In this document: piece after piece, positions 21,031 to 34,922 of the stretch
Layout of the letters: each line of letters starts with the position of its first letter
Position numbering within the stretch: position 1 is the stretch's first letter
Origin: Proteles cristata cristata
Taxonomy: Eukaryota; Chordata; Mammalia; Carnivora; Hyaenidae
Direction: 5' to 3'
Assembly: GCA_017311185.1 (NCBI GenBank)
Contig: JAESUZ010000128.1
Span: forward strand, 1-64,000
DNA: 64,000 nucleotides
Notes under the pieces: model-generated
The model's database searches: none
The model's input: only the letters and a program-made list of their open reading frames with translations
What the model was told of the DNA's origin: nothing
Made by a program: the position numbers and the translations under genes

Positions 21031-22392
21031 TAGAGGAAGACTGGGGCTAAGCTTTCAGTCTGCTCTCAGTGCACTGAAGTCTTGGGTGATAGCCAGCTAA
21101 GAACAGCTTCTTCATTTGTTACTGTTCTGTAAACCTGTGAACACCAACTCAGCTGGCCACTAGAGTCAAGCATTCAAGAGATGTGTCGTCTTGGCAGTGA
21201 CAGAAAATCAGGAGCTCTAGACATATACAAGTCTCTTTCCTTGAAGACACTGATCATCTGGGATGCGGTAGAAGCAGAGTCTGAAGATGGTGTCTTCTGG
21301 CCCTACCTTGTAGAGACGTTTGCAGCTGGCTTCTAGATGTATGCTTAATTAGAAGCTTGCCTTTTAAAGATAGGCCTCTTCTACAGAAAGACTGGGTTGG
21401 ATTCTAGTCTGTCATCTCTTCATTGGGCTTGGTGTGTGTGGTGGCTGAGATGGGTGGTTCTCCGTTGGCGGCAGTCCTATGGGTTCCATGAGTATGATCC
21501 CCATGACCAACAGAGTCAGGCAATGAAGGGATGTTCCCCTGTGCCCCGGGCAATAGCCACAAAAATCCAAAGTACAAGAAGTAAAAACAGGGCACCGTGT
21601 ATGCACTTTGGGAAGTGCAACTAAATTATTTGCAACTGTGCCTACTTTTTGTAGAGGGAAGAGAAGCCATCTGGCTATCTGTCAAATTTATAAATGGATT
21701 GCAATGGTGCCTATCTTCTGGGGCTCTTTTTTGTTCATTTTATTATCATTAATGTTTATCAGCTCAGTGTCTAGTACCTAGTCATGTCAGTGTAACATGT
21801 CATCATTAGCGCAGTAGGGTAGTCACTTATAAGCTGCATCACCAGTAGTTTGTTATTAGTATTGACCTTAAAGAATTCAATTCTAATGCGGATAACGGAG
21901 TTTTTACTCAGCATCTGGTATATGAGCAGTGGGAAGGAAAGGAGAGAGGTATGAAAGGGGAGTGGGAATGAAACAGTTGGATTACAGATAATTTGTGTAT
22001 AACCTATAGGCAGTTTAAATATGCCATACTCATAGTCCATAGTATGATTCCAAGCAAAATTATTATTTTCCAGCAGGAATTTCAATAAAGCTGTTTTTCG
22101 TAGCTGTAAATGTGTTACCTATAAGAGTGTTTGAGAAACTTCCTGGGTAAGTTGCTCTTGTTCCTGCTCTTGAAATGTTTGGCTTGTCAACAGTTTTTCT
22201 TCGTGAGAGCTTTATGGAAGTGTCGGCAAGACTGTCATTTTATCTGTTCTCATACAATGGAGTAACTTGCTCCAGGTCCAAAATTGCCTTCTTTTCCCAA
22301 AGAGCTCCATCTCTGTCTCAATAAAACAGTTTTTCTGTTTCTTGTAGGAAAGTAAAACCAGATGGTGTTCATTCATGAGAAGTTTTCCTAAA
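21031..22392. other. Unassigned sequence right of the cut LTR
   Basis: No recognisable exon, SINE or L1. It may be taxilin intron or an older LTR-type element: on the minus strand, 21404-21606 reads as two overlapping short frames with no domain. The region begins at the break in the 5' LTR, so its left edge is a rearrangement or insertion point. Confidence 0.3.
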
Positions 22393-22410
22393 GCACCTAT
22401 TTTAGCTTTA

Positions 22411-22626
22411 TTTTTTTTAATGTTTTATTTATTTCTAGGAGAGAGAGAGGGAGACAGCGTGAGCAGGGGAGGGTCAGAGAGAGAGGGAGTTATAGACTGA
22501 AACAGGCTCCAGGCTCCGAGCTGGTAGTCAGCACAGAGCCCGACGCGGTGCCCGAACCCACAAACCGCGAGATGATGACCTAAGCGAAAGTCAGACGCTT
22601 TACCGACTAAGCCACCCAGGCACCCC
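22411..22626 (-). mobile_element. Felid SINE, antisense, 18-bp target duplication
   Basis: GCACCTATTTTAGCTTTA at 22393-22410 recurs at 22627-22644 with one change (G to A). The SINE ends GCCACCCAGGCACCCC. It lies about 200 bp upstream of the first taxilin exon, in the presumed intron. Confidence 0.93.
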
Positions 22627-22825
22627 GCACCTATTTTAACTTTAATTTAAAAAAGACATTTAAGTTGGTTTTCTAGATACACTAAATTACTTGTATACCG
22701 TTTTATATCTCAACTGACGAAGAGAGTAGTAGAAAAGTTTCCATGACTGTAATTCCACGTTTGCTTACTGTAACTCAGAGGTTCTTACTTTATTTTCTAA
22801 ATATATATGTAGTTGTTAATTTTAG

Positions 22826-24717
<1,892 letters not shown>

Positions 24718-24912
24718 GAAGAAAATACACAGCAGGCACAAGAAGAGGAAGAACATCGTAGAGAAGCAACTGCACGTTTCCAGTTTCCTTTAAATGAAAT
24801 TCAAACACAGCTGGAACAGCATGACATACATAACGCCAAACTGCGCCTGGAAAACACTGAACTAGGAGAGAAGCTGAAGAAGCTCATTGAACAGTATGCA
24901 CAGAGAGCGGAG
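24718..24912 (+). CDS. TXLNGY: Gamma-taxilin internal exon (second in window)
   Basis: This 195-bp, 65-codon exon is open throughout and ends at a GTAAAG donor. The peptide begins E-E-N-T-Q-Q-A-Q-E-E-E-E and contains the strongly conserved taxilin stretch QLEQHDIHNAKLR, then ELGEKLKKLIEQYA. It continues the coiled coil from the previous exon in phase. The acceptor AG is present, but the pyrimidine tract before it is poor (TTTTGGATATTATATGCTGGATAAAAAG). The open frame runs on through that sequence, so exon use is not assured. The next taxilin exons, which should carry most of the remaining coiled coil, were not found before the eIF1A promoter at 44.4 kb. The gene is thus either interrupted, rearranged or has very diverged 3' exons. 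Confidence 0.75.
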
Positions 24913-25218
24913 GTAAAGACATCTTGTTTATTTATATGGCATCTTGTTATTATAAAAAACTTTTCACCATTACTACTAAAGACTATTTATTGTCACCAAA
25001 CAGTATTTGAGGACTTTTGTGTATGCACAGTAGCAAACAGTCAAGAATTTATTAGGAAAGTATTAGGCACAGTGTGAACTAAAGGATTGATTAGGATCAT
25101 CACTGATGACCAAGAGATCTGTGGATTTGCATACGTGAGGTATGCTGAGTGGTACTTGTTTCCACGGGATACTGGAAGATTACGAGTTTAGCATAGCGGT
25201 TGTTGTTTTGTTTTTTCT

Positions 25219-25434
25219 TTTTTACATTTTTTAATGTTTATTATTTATTTCTGAGAGAGAGAGACAGCATGAGCAGGGGAGGGGAAGAGAAAGAGGGAGA
25301 CACAGAATCTGAAGCAGGCTCCAGGCTCTGAGCTGCCAGCACAGAGCCCGATGCGGGGCTGGAAACTACGACTGTGAGATCATGACCTGAGCCGAAGTCG
25401 GATGCCCAACCGACTGAGCCACCCAGGCACCCCC
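25219..25434 (-). mobile_element. SINEC-type SINE, antisense
   Basis: A T-rich tail, GAGAGAGAGACAGCATGAGC, the complement of the CT stretch and the head ending GAGCCACCCAGGCACCCCC identify the family. Confidence 0.9.
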
Positions 25435-26400
25435 AGGTTGGGTTTTTTAAATCCAGTCAAAGAGTAAATAAGTATCTGGCACCCAAATAGCGAATATCTC
25501 TGACTTCCATGATAATATATCATAAATCTATGATAATACAACCTATAGTACCAGTGCATTTTACCTAGTATAACTTTTGGGAGAAAAACAAGAAACTTCT
25601 TTTAGCTAGACACCTAGCGTTCTTCGTTGCCAACAGACACAGTGAAGTTAAGAGCTTTTAGAAGTGATTTTTGGCTGCAGACCCCCATCCCTGCAATTAT
25701 TTTACAAGCTAATCTGGAAGTTCTGTGGTGTGTAACGTAAAAGGGAAATGGGCGACAGCATTCTCCTTAACTGTCCTTACTTTCTGAGCTCAAGTGTGTA
25801 GGCTAAGAGCTTTTGGGTGTTCCAAAGTGTACATTCCCCTGACTTTGTTACAATGTAAGGGCAGTAAATGTCCGATTATGCGTGTTGAACTCCTTAAGAA
25901 GTACATTAAAACAGCTGAAGATTGGTGACAATTAAAAATGGTTAAAATGATTAACTTTTAAATGGTATCATTTACTACCGGAAAAAGTCTCTCACCCCCA
26001 CCCATAAAAAAAAAAAAAAACCTCAACAACAATGACTATGGCATTTATGCAATTTAAATTCAAATTTTAGGTGGTTTTAAATTACAGTTTTCCTTACAGC
26101 CTTTGATAACAGTTAAAAGATTGTGAACGTTTTTCCTGACCATTCCCCTTCATTTCTAATAGCAAATCTGTGTTCAAGCAAATCCAAGATTTCATATTAT
26201 TTCATCCAACACTACTTGAATTTCTATCTTGAAATGACAAGACTCTATTAAAGCAGAATCACAATACCATTTTCACACCAAAATACTTAATAATGATTAC
26301 TTACCCAACCCCCTCCTTTGTCATTGCTCACGTTTTTCTCTTCCCCAGTCCCCTTTTAAAAATTCTTTGAATCAAATCAAAAAAGTTTATACATCACATT
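25435..26400. other. Unassigned, AT-rich
   Basis: No exon, SINE or clear L1 was recognised. An A-run of about 15 bases lies near 26006-26020, after CACCCCCACCC. Confidence 0.35.
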
Positions 26401-26427
26401 GGTTGTTATCTCTCAAGCCTTTTTTTA

Positions 26428-26636
26428 AAAAAAATGTTTTACTTGTTTCTAGGAGAAAGAGAGAGACAGCGTGAGCAGGGGAGGGCTTAGAGAGAGGGAG
26501 TAACAGACAGAAACAGGCTCCAGGCTCTGAGCTGGCAGTCAGCACAGAGCCCGACGCAGGGCTCGAACCCATGAACTGCGAGATCATGACCCAAGCGAAA
26601 GTCAGATGCTTAACCGACTAAGCAACCCAGGCGCCA
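26428..26636 (-). mobile_element. Felid SINE, antisense
   Basis: It ends AAGCAACCCAGGCGCC. The target duplication CTC(A/G)AGCCTTTTTT flanks it at about 26412-26425 and 26637-26650. It is close to the felid consensus. Confidence 0.9.
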
Positions 26637-26988
26637 CTCGAGCCTTTTTTCCATATGTAGCTCTCTCTCTGTTTTTCCTCTTTCAGTGCATTTATTGAAG
26701 AAAATATTGTGAGGTCTGTAGTGTGAACTGACTTTTCACTCGATTTGTTTTATAAAGTCCTCATTTTCTTAATTTTTTTTCATTTTGTGTTTCAACAAAT
26801 AACCCTCGACTTCATTATTAAAGTGACAGTTTTTTTGAAGTGTATGTTCAAGTCACATTACCTGTGTGTCTTGTTTGTTTTAGGTATTAGAGATGTTTTT
26901 CCTGAGGGGGTGGTGGTGATGGTGGTCGGAATATAATTTAATGATATAACCATATTATTGTCAGTCAAAGATAAATGCAATTACTTCT

Positions 26989-27465
26989 TTTTTTTTTTTT
27001 TTACAAATAGTTTATTGTCAAATTAGTTCTCACATCACACCCAGTGCTCATCCCCACGAGTGCCCTCCTCCATGCCCCTCCCCCATCCCCCCTACACCCA
27101 TCAGTTCTCAGTTTTTGTCAGCATTCAAGAGTCTCTCATGGTTTGCCTCTCTCCCTTTCCCCCACCATTTCCGCCCTTCTTCTCCCCCTTGTTCCCCTGT
27201 TAAGTTCCTCCTAATCCTCCTATACGTGCAAACATATGATATTTGTCCTTCTCTGCCTGACTTATTTCACTCGGCATAACACCCTCAAGATTCATCCATG
27301 TTGCTTCACATGGCGAGATTTCATTGTTTCTCATTGCCATGTAGTATTCCATGGTATAGATAAACCACATCTACTTGATCCGTTCGTCTGTTGATGGACA
27401 CTTAGGCTCTCTCCATGTTCTGGCTATTGTTGAGAGTGCTGCTATGAACATAAATGTAATCACTC
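26989..27465 (-). mobile_element. 5'-truncated carnivore L1 3' end, antisense
   Basis: A run of T (the poly(A) in reverse) is followed by the felid L1 3' UTR (ACAAATAGTTTATTGTCAAA, then CCCAGTGCTCATCCCCACGAG), then the ORF2 C-terminus (GTAGTATTCCATGGTATAGA). A diverged direct repeat AAATGCAATTACTTC against AAATGTAATCACTCC lies at the two ends and may be the target duplication. It is one of the younger-looking L1 pieces in the window. Confidence 0.88.
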
Positions 27466-27995
27466 CTTAAACCTAATGAGATTAGATACTATTAGCTAGC
27501 ATTTCTTCCAATCAAATGGAATATCGAAACTACAAAGTTTTAATGTTTTTTTCATCAGAGACGGATGTTCTGATGAGTTTAGTATACAGAAATACTACTT
27601 AACAGTGTAGTTCGGATATGACAATGACCTCTTTTCTTACCATGGCTAATATGTTCCAGACACTAAGCATGTTAAATATTTTAACCATTATACTGATTTT
27701 TACAGTCGCTTTGGGAGGTACATGTGTGGTTGTCCACCTTTAAGGATAAGGGAACTGAGATTCCTCAAGGGGCAGAATTTGTCCAGGGCTATCCACTAAG
27801 TATGGATTTGACCCCAGGGCATTGATTAGTTCCTTTATGTGTGTTATTAATTGATTTGTGTATTTGGGGGTTCTAAGTTGGGAGCATAAATATTTACAAT
27901 TGTTACATCTTCTTGTTGGACAGATGCCATAATTAAGACAAGGTGCTTGTTTTTCATGTCTTATTACAGTCTTTGTTTTAAAATCTAGTTTGCCT
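27466..27995. other. Unassigned, AT-rich
   Basis: No gene recognised. The last part (27840-27995) resembles an old antisense L1 ORF2 piece (phrases such as GTGTATTTGGGGGTTCTAAG and TGCTTGTTTTTCATGTC), but it is too diverged to be sure. Confidence 0.35.
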
Positions 27996-28208
27996 GGGGC
28001 GCCTGGGTGGCTTAGTCAGTTAAGCGTCCGACTTTCGCTTAGGTCATGATCTTGCGGTTCGTGGTTTCGAGCCCCGCGTCGAGCTCTGTGCTGACTGCCA
28101 GCTCAGAGCCTGGAGCCTGTTTCAGAGTTTGTATCTCCCTCTATCTCTGACCCTCCCCTGCTCACGCTGTCTCTCTCTCTCTCTCCTAGAAATAAATAAA
28201 TATATTAC
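27996..28208 (+). mobile_element. Felid SINE, plus
   Basis: The head GGGGCGCCTGGGTGGCTTAG, a B box GGTTTCGAGCCCCGCG, a CT stretch with CTCTCTCTCTCTC and an A-rich tail are present. Confidence 0.92.
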
Positions 28209-28234
28209 AAATAAAAATAAGAGTCTTTTATTTA

Positions 28235-29135
28235 AAATATTTTTTCCAACATTATTTATTTAAAAGCATTTCCCCCTTGTATATTCTTTGGTCCTTTGTT
28301 GAAGATTATTTGATCAGATAGGTGTGGGTTTATTTATGGACTCTCTATACTGTTATATTGATTTATGCATTATTTTTGTCCCAGTACGATACTATTTCGA
28401 TTATTGGAGTTTTGTAGTATTTCTTGAAATCTGGGATGATGATACATCTACTTTTGTCGTTTTCTCTAAAGATTGCTTTCCCTAATTAATGTCTTTGGAT
28501 TATTTTTTTTTTAGATCTGGAAAAAGTTATTAGTGTCTTGACAGGAATTATAGTGAATCTGTAGATGTCTTTAGGTCGTATGGACATTTCATCACAATAA
28601 TTCTTCAAGTCTCTCAACATGTATACATTTCTATTTATTTGTGTTGTCTTTTATTTCTTTCATCATGTCTTAGAGTTTTCAGATATAGGTCTTTCACCTA
28701 TTTGAATAAATTTATTTGCATTTTTTCGTATGTGAATGTCCTGTTGTAAATTGGATTTGTTTTCTTAATTGCCTTTTTTGTTATCTAATTATTAGGATTA
28801 AAATTATAACAAATTTCTATCTATTAATGTTGTATACTGCAACTTCGTTGAATTCATTAATCACTTCCAAGATATTTTTTGCTGTATTTTAAGTTTTCTG
28901 GATAGAACATTATGGCATCTCCAATTAATGACAGTTTTACATATTCTTTAGCTACTGGATAACTTATGCTTGTTTGTTTGTTTTTTGTCTAATTGCTGCA
29001 GCTAGGCTTCTAGTATCATGTTGAATAAATGTAGTGAGAGTAGACATCCTTGCCTGATTTTCACGTAGAGGAAAACCTCTCAGCTTTTCCCCTTTGAGTG
29101 TAATGTTATCTTATATATGGCCTTCAACACAGTGA
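28235..29135 (-). mobile_element. Old L1 ORF2 fragment, antisense
   Basis: On the plus strand it shows the ordered antisense ORF2 phrases: CCTTTGTTGAAGATTATTTGATC, then CCAGTACGATACTATTTCG, then GAATCTGTAGATGTCTTTAGG, CAACTTCGTTGAATTCATTAA and ACATCCTTGCCTGATTTTC. All frames are broken. Confidence 0.85.
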
Positions 29136-29489
29136 AAAACAAAGTGATAAAAAATGACAATAGGTTAAGGAAACTCCAGAGACATCATCAAATACAATAA
29201 TTCATATTATAGTATCACAAAAGTTAGAGAAAGAAAAGAGTTTAGAAGATGTATTGAAGAAATAACTAAAGTTTTTCTGACTTATCAGTTCTGTGAAGTA
29301 CCTATCCATGTCTTTTTTAAAAATCCGTATTAATTAACATTAACCAGATCAGCTTTTGTTTTCCCCTGCCAAAGTCAACTACAAGAGGGCGTATAGTGAG
29401 TCGCTTGTGTTGTTTCGTAGGCAAACTTTCAATAAAGTAATTTTTAATAGTCTGTCTGTATGGCTTTGTTTACTTCAAAATGTGTTTAT

Positions 29490-29612
29490 TGGGGTGCCTG
29501 GGTGGCTTAGTTGGTTAAGTTTCCGACTTCAGCTCAGGTGGTGATCTCACAGTTCGTGGAGCCTGTTTCAGATTCTGTGTGTCGCTCTCTCTCTGCTCCT
29601 CCCTTGGTCATG

Positions 29613-29674
<62 letters not shown>

Positions 29675-29692
29675 TAAATAAAACATTAAAAT
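29490..29692 (+). mobile_element. SINEC copy lacking its B-box region, with long CT repeat
   Basis: The head (GGGGTGCCTGGGTGGCTTAG) and CACAGTTCGTGG are followed directly by AGCCTGTTTCAG. The segment with the B box and the GGGCTCTGTGCTGACTGCC part has therefore been deleted. The CT stretch at 29612-29669 has expanded to nearly 60 bases of almost pure CT, a likely polymorphic microsatellite. Confidence 0.88.
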
Positions 29693-29872
29693 ATTTTAAA
29701 TGTACTTATTATTTATTTAGGGTAATTTTAATCATATCCTAAGAAGGATGGTATTAATCCTATTTCACTATTTACAAACCATTTAAGGAGTAGTTTTGTT
29801 TTCCTCCTCTGATAGCTATTGCGGAACTTGGTGTCTCTGTAATAGGAGTTAATTCCCCCTGGGCTTATTCAA

Positions 29873-30052
29873 GGGGTGTCTGGGTAGCTCAGTCAGATAA
29901 GCATCCAAATAGCATCAGGTCATGATGACAGTTTGTGGGTTTGAGCACCTCATCAGGCTCTGTGCTGACAGCTGAGAGCTTGGAGCCTGCTTCATCTCCC
30001 CACTTCTCTCCCTCTCTGTCTGTCTCAGAAATAAATAAATAAAACATTTAAA
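29873..30052 (+). mobile_element. Older SINEC-type SINE, plus
   Basis: A diverged head (GGGGTGTCTGGGTAGCTCAG), GTTTGAGCACCTCATC at the B box, a short CT stretch and a tail ending ATAAATAAATAAAAC are present. It is more diverged than the neighbour at 30064. Confidence 0.85.
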
Positions 30053-30063
30053 AATATTTACTA

Positions 30064-30277
30064 TTTTTGGGTCGCCTGGGTGGCTTAGTCGGTTAAGCGT
30101 AAGACTTTCGCTTAGGTCATGATCTCGCGGTTCGTGGGTTCGAGCCCCGCGTCGGGCTCTGTGCTGACTGCCAGCTCAGAGTCTGGAGCTTATTTCAGAG
30201 TATGTGTCTCCCTCTCTCTCTGACCCTCCCCTGCTCACGCTGTCTCTCTCTCTCTCATAGAAATAAAAATTTAAAAA
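30064..30277 (+). mobile_element. Felid SINE, plus, 11-bp target duplication
   Basis: The 11-bp duplication AATATTTACTA flanks it at 30053-30063 and 30278-30288. It is close to the felid consensus, with an intact B box GGTTCGAGCCCCGCG. It landed at the tail of the older SINE, making three SINEs in 0.8 kb. Confidence 0.93.
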
Positions 30278-30288
30278 AATATTTACTA

Positions 30289-33271
30289 ATTTTTTCCATT
30301 TTTGTGCACCCTCTTTGGGCTCTTTCTTTCTCGATAGTGTCTTCCTCTCAAAATGTTTAGAAGAATGTTTTGTGGTTTGTTCTATTTTCCCCAATTGTCA
30401 ACATTTTCTCCTTTTTCTAGTTCATAATCTTTCTTCCCATTTTTTTTTATATAAAAGGAAGTACTGAGAATGGAATTTCCATGCATCTCTTTTCACCATA
30501 TCCGTGTGCTCGAAGACATATTCTGATTTCTTCATTTTTAGTGAGATAAAAATCTTCATTTTTACCAAGACAACGATATTGTAGGTCAATATTTTTGCTT
30601 GAGTACCGTATCCAGTTCCATTTTATCTACTTACATAGTTCACTCTAGCAATTATTTTTCACCATTTTTTGCATAATCACATTTTCTTTATTGAGAGATT
30701 ATAGTTGTCACTATAAAAACATGTTTAAATGTTTGAAAACTGAAGACATTTAAAAACGGGCAAAATTTGTTAGAGTCAACTTTTACTAAACTCTAGAAGA
30801 GACAAGACAATCTGAGAGTTCAACCAGAGAAATATGCAACCAATTGGATATCTCATCAGCAAAAACACGATAAGAAATTCTGGTGTCAGTTTAATCTAAT
30901 TTCTTCTATCCCTTTCTCCTGTAGAGCATGCATCCTCAGTATAGGCACTAGGTTCTGGAAAGAGCTGAGCAAACTTCATTCTCAAGAAACTCTCTGGTGG
31001 CTCCCTGAAGAACTGGTGTTTGATGCTTTCCTTTACCCACCTAACTTGAACTATGTCAGGACACAGAAGTTATTATGCAGAGATTGTTCCGCTAAAATAC
31101 TGAGTTGAAAATAAAGAAGCTACTACTGTTTAGGCTAGAAAAAATCAAAAGTTAGGGCAGGCAATACACATACTGAAATGTGGGAGGAAGATAATGAGTG
31201 AGTTATATTGAGGAGTTAGAGCTTTGAAAAAGTTTTCATATTTAAGGAAAACTGGAAAGCCACACAAATATCTGAGACCGGAAGCATGCTAAAAAAAAAT
31301 TAGAAGACCACTTTTCTGATGGCTATTTAGGCTCCACAGAAATGAACTGAATCCTATGGCAGAGTTTAAAAAGACTTGCTGTATGTTGAAGGAGCATCCC
31401 ACCCCACCTGCAAAGTGCAAAGAAACAGTTCTGAAAAGCCTGAAAGAGTATGCACATCATTTTTAAATTTCAGGATTTGAAAGAAGTCACTCAAACCATT
31501 AAGCTAAAATAACAAAGAGTTTCCTTGACTACACATGACAAGGAATCAATCTTTAAAAACCATGAAACACTCTAACCTACAGCAAGCAACAACAATTTTT
31601 AAGATGAAAAGCCTTATTTCTAGTGTTATTATAATATTCAAGATACTCATTTATTGACCAAAAATGAAACATGCAAAACAAGAAATACACTGAAAAAGAA
31701 GAAATTAGCAGACTGCCCCTTAGAATGCTAAACACTGGCTGAATAGGCAAATACAGAATACTTTGCTATTTGTTGATTTTTTTAAAAGTAAGTTTAAAAT
31801 TACAAATAAAAATTGTATATAGATAAGCAGATAGATGATAGATAGATAGATAGATAGATGTACAACTTTGTCTTTTTATATTGTGTAAAGATCACCACAA
31901 TCAAGCTACGCACAAACTACAGTCAAGCTAGTTATTGGTTTGTCAATTTTATCTTTATAAAAACTTATCTCAGTTTTGTTGTTTTTTTCTATCCTGCATT
32001 TCATTTGCCTCTGCTCTAGAGTCTATTGGTTCTCTTCCTTCTGCTCTTTGGGCTTAATTAGTTAGTTTTAGTTACGAGAGATATAAAGTGACATTGTTTA
32101 TTTGAGATCTCTCTTTTTTCAAAGGACGGTGTTTATTACTAAGAAATTCCCTTTTAGTACTGCTTTTTTGCATAGTGTAAGTTTTGGCATAATATGTTAT
32201 TTTTATTTAGACAAGAGGTTTAAATCAACTGTCTTAAATATGCTCAAAGATTAAACCTAAACATAAAAAAAATAACAGAAACCAGTATAAAAATACTTCA
32301 TAACATGGAGAATATCTATGAATAAACTGTTATATATATATATTTTTAGAGAACCAACTAGAAATGTGGGAATTGAAAAGGAGAAGTGAAAAATGAAATG
32401 AAATAAAAGGAAAACAATTAATTTAGGACTTAATTACAGATATGAACACATTGAATAAGCTCAATGATCTACACGTAGGATAAGTTCATAGTCATGAAAT
32501 TTGAGAAACGTGGGGGACATAAAACAGTGAGATGACATGTTATATTGATGCAAGAGACAAACTGTCAAATAGAATTCTGTATGTGATTAAAACTATCTTC
32601 CAAAGATGAAGGAGAGAAGATTACAGAAAACTGGCTGAATAGGCAGCCAGGAATTTGTCTCCCCTGTTAAAAAGAATTTATCTGTTTGATATAACTATGG
32701 TGGAACTCTGGAGTAGGTGGAAAGTTTCAATCCTCCAGGAGAAGGTTTGAATGGTAATTTGTGATTAACTTTGGTCAAATTCAGCTCTTAACACACTAGC
32801 AGCTACCTATGCATTCTTTATTAGGCAGTTGTGTATTTCCGGTCCAACTTACACAGAGCTCATAGGAGTGAGGGTGGGCAAAAGGACCCAGTTCTCCAAA
32901 TAATAGGGAAAATGCTCTGATCATTGATTGTTGCTAATGATCACAGAGGTGCACACAAGGAGTCAGGCAGCTGTTTTTGTTGTACCTCTCATCATTGTGG
33001 CAGGCCTATAGTCTTTGGCTGAAGTGATTTCCAGGGAATTTAAAGAGCTGCTGATCTTACTCTGTCCTTCATTTTCTCTCTCTCATTTTTTTTTCTCATT
33101 TGGAAACCAGACATTGACTGGAAATTAAAAAATGACTGCATATACAGGGAAAATTAGAAAGTAACCATGCCTCTCCAGGGAAAGGTGAAGTCTCAAAAAA
33201 GACCTGTGAATTCCTTAAGTTTATACCTGAGGCTCATCCTTGGCATAGTTATGACAACAATAAAAAGAATA
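30289..33271. other. About 3 kb of AT-rich intergenic sequence
   Basis: No host exon was recognised. Some parts (30780-31700 and 32590-33200) have the look of old L1 5' regions, for example ACTGGCTGAATAGGC twice (near 31737 and 32629), but I cannot confirm this. A GATA microsatellite lies at 31829-31860. Confidence 0.35.
31829..31860 (+). repeat. (GATA)n microsatellite
   Basis: The stretch GATAGATAGATAGATAGATAG is preceded by imperfect units (CAGATAGATGATAG). It is about five perfect tetranucleotide units, short but of the class that is often length-variable. Confidence 0.85.
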
Positions 33272-33412
33272 AAAGGATGCCTTGGTAGCTCAGTCAGATA
33301 AGTGCCTAGCTCTTGATCTCAGCTCAGATGTTTATCTCAGGGTTGTGAGTTCAAGCCCTATGTTGGCCTATATACTGGGAATGGAGCCTACTTAGAAATG
33401 AAAAAAAGAAAG
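33272..33412 (+). mobile_element. SINEC fragment, plus, short and diverged
   Basis: The head AAGGATGCCTTGGTAGCTCAG, CTCTTGATCTCAGCTCAG and GTTGTGAGTTCAAGCCC are recognisable. The CT stretch is missing and the copy ends in GAAATGAAAAAAAGAAAG. Confidence 0.75.
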
Positions 33413-34084
33413 AATGGCAAAAAAGCCTCCACAAAACTGCATTCAAAGTCCTCTTAAGCCAGGATTCAAAAATAGATTTGAACTGGAAGAAGAAATAATC
33501 AGCAACTCTGAAGGTAATATCATGGAAATAATTGAATCTTAGAAATGGATAGGTATTGAGGAATGAGGATGAGGACCCTGTGTGCGCCAATGGGACCGGT
33601 GAGACCCAGTAACCTGCTTACGGAGCTGCCTGTCAGACTTGTTAGGAATGAGGTTTCTTTTGGCAGACCCGCCCCTAAGAAACAGAAGGTGAGTCTGATC
33701 ACCTCCCAGAGTTGCCCTAGTAAGTCCACAAGGGATGAGGAATGAAGCCACAAGTCTAAGGTGCTGAAGGTAGGGCAGTGAGTTGGAGTCGCTGTGTCAA
33801 TGTTAATGAATGAGACAGACAAAGATGTTCCTACCTGACCAAGGACCAAAGCAAATGTTGAGTCCTTATTCAAGGTTCTGTGGCAATTCATACAGCTTAA
33901 GGCAGCATCAGACTTGGGAGGAAGTCTGAAATTGCAACTGAACCCATCCATGCTAAGAGGCACCTGAAATAACTCTTGAGAGACTGACCAGAAATGGACA
34001 AAGTGTGCATCCTTCCCAAACTGGTCCCCCGCCTTCCTCTATTTTCCCCTTGTATGTGTGAAAATCATCTGTTAGGGGGAGGAA

Positions 34085-34345
34085 ATGGGTAGAAAGCAGA
34101 GTAAAGTGACACTCCTAGAATATATATTGAGAAATTTCAAAAAGGGATATTCAGGAAATTATGGTGTGAAGGTAACTACCGGAAAGCTCTGGGCATTCTG
34201 TGTAATTGATTGGCCATCATCTGGGGTGGCCTGGCCCTCTAGGGAACTAGTTGGCCAAGTGTTCAGGGTCATTGCAGCCACCCTGACCAGTTTCCTCACA
34301 TTGACTGTTGGTAAGACCTGGTCGTATTCTGGCTGCCTTGGCTGA
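34085..34345 (+). pseudogene. gag: gag matrix fragment (class I ERV)
   Basis: The frame starts M-G-R-K-Q-S-K, with Gly at position 2 for myristoylation. It contains D-W-P-S-S-G-V-A-W-P and, further on, the F-R-V-I pattern typical of gammaretroviral matrix. It ends at 86 codons where a frameshift moves the reading into the next frame (34308 or 34376 onward). The start was chosen for the M-G and the position at the head of the element. Confidence 0.8.
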
Positions 34346-34375
34346 AATCTGTATTGAAGGAGCTGTCAAGTTAAG

Positions 34376-34922
34376 ATGGCTTTTGTCATGGCTTCCTCTA
34401 AATACTGGCCAGATACTAAAAAGCCCACACTGTCAGGAAAACCTGAAGAAACCCCACCACCATATGTCCTACTGCACCCTGTCCGCCCAGCCCAGACTGC
34501 AGAAACCTCATCAGAGTTTGCCCCCAGACCTGAGGCCTTACCTCCCCTAGTACCACCAGCCTCCCCAGATGTGACTGACCTACCTGGACAACCAGTCTTA
34601 ACCCCACATATGCCTCCTGGAGCACGACTAGAGAGTCAGGCCAGTGGAGATCAGCCTCTCTCTGAAGCAGCACCGGGGAGCCGTAGAGATGGCACTGAGG
34701 GAAACCAGGGAACCCATCTATTATGATCAGGAAGGCCAGGCCCAAGGAGGCCAGTGTGGTTTTGTGTACCAGCACTTTCCTGGTGTAAATTTCCTAAATT
34801 GTAAACACCACACCCCCTCCTCTACAGAGAAGCATCAGGCTATGATTGCCCTAATGCAGCCCATAATTCAAACCCGCGAACCTTCCTGGATGGAGTGCTG
34901 CCATCTCCTCCTGACCGTTTTC
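34376..34922 (+). pseudogene. gag: gag linker and capsid N-terminal fragments (class I ERV)
   Basis: The frame 34376-34726 is proline-rich and carries P-P-P-Y (in K-P-E-E-T-P-P-P-Y-V-L-L), the late-domain motif that recruits ubiquitin ligases in gammaretroviral Gag. Its second half is the Pro/Ala-rich linker. The overlapping frame 34644-34985 begins to show the capsid start region (A-L-R-E-T and Y-Q-H-F), then runs into the SINE at 34923. A frame change separates the two. Confidence 0.75.

Noticed and set aside
33520..33963. 147-codon minus-strand frame upstream of the class I gag
   Set aside because: No domain and no splice sites; overlapping frames exist on both strands. It lies in unassigned leader-like sequence.
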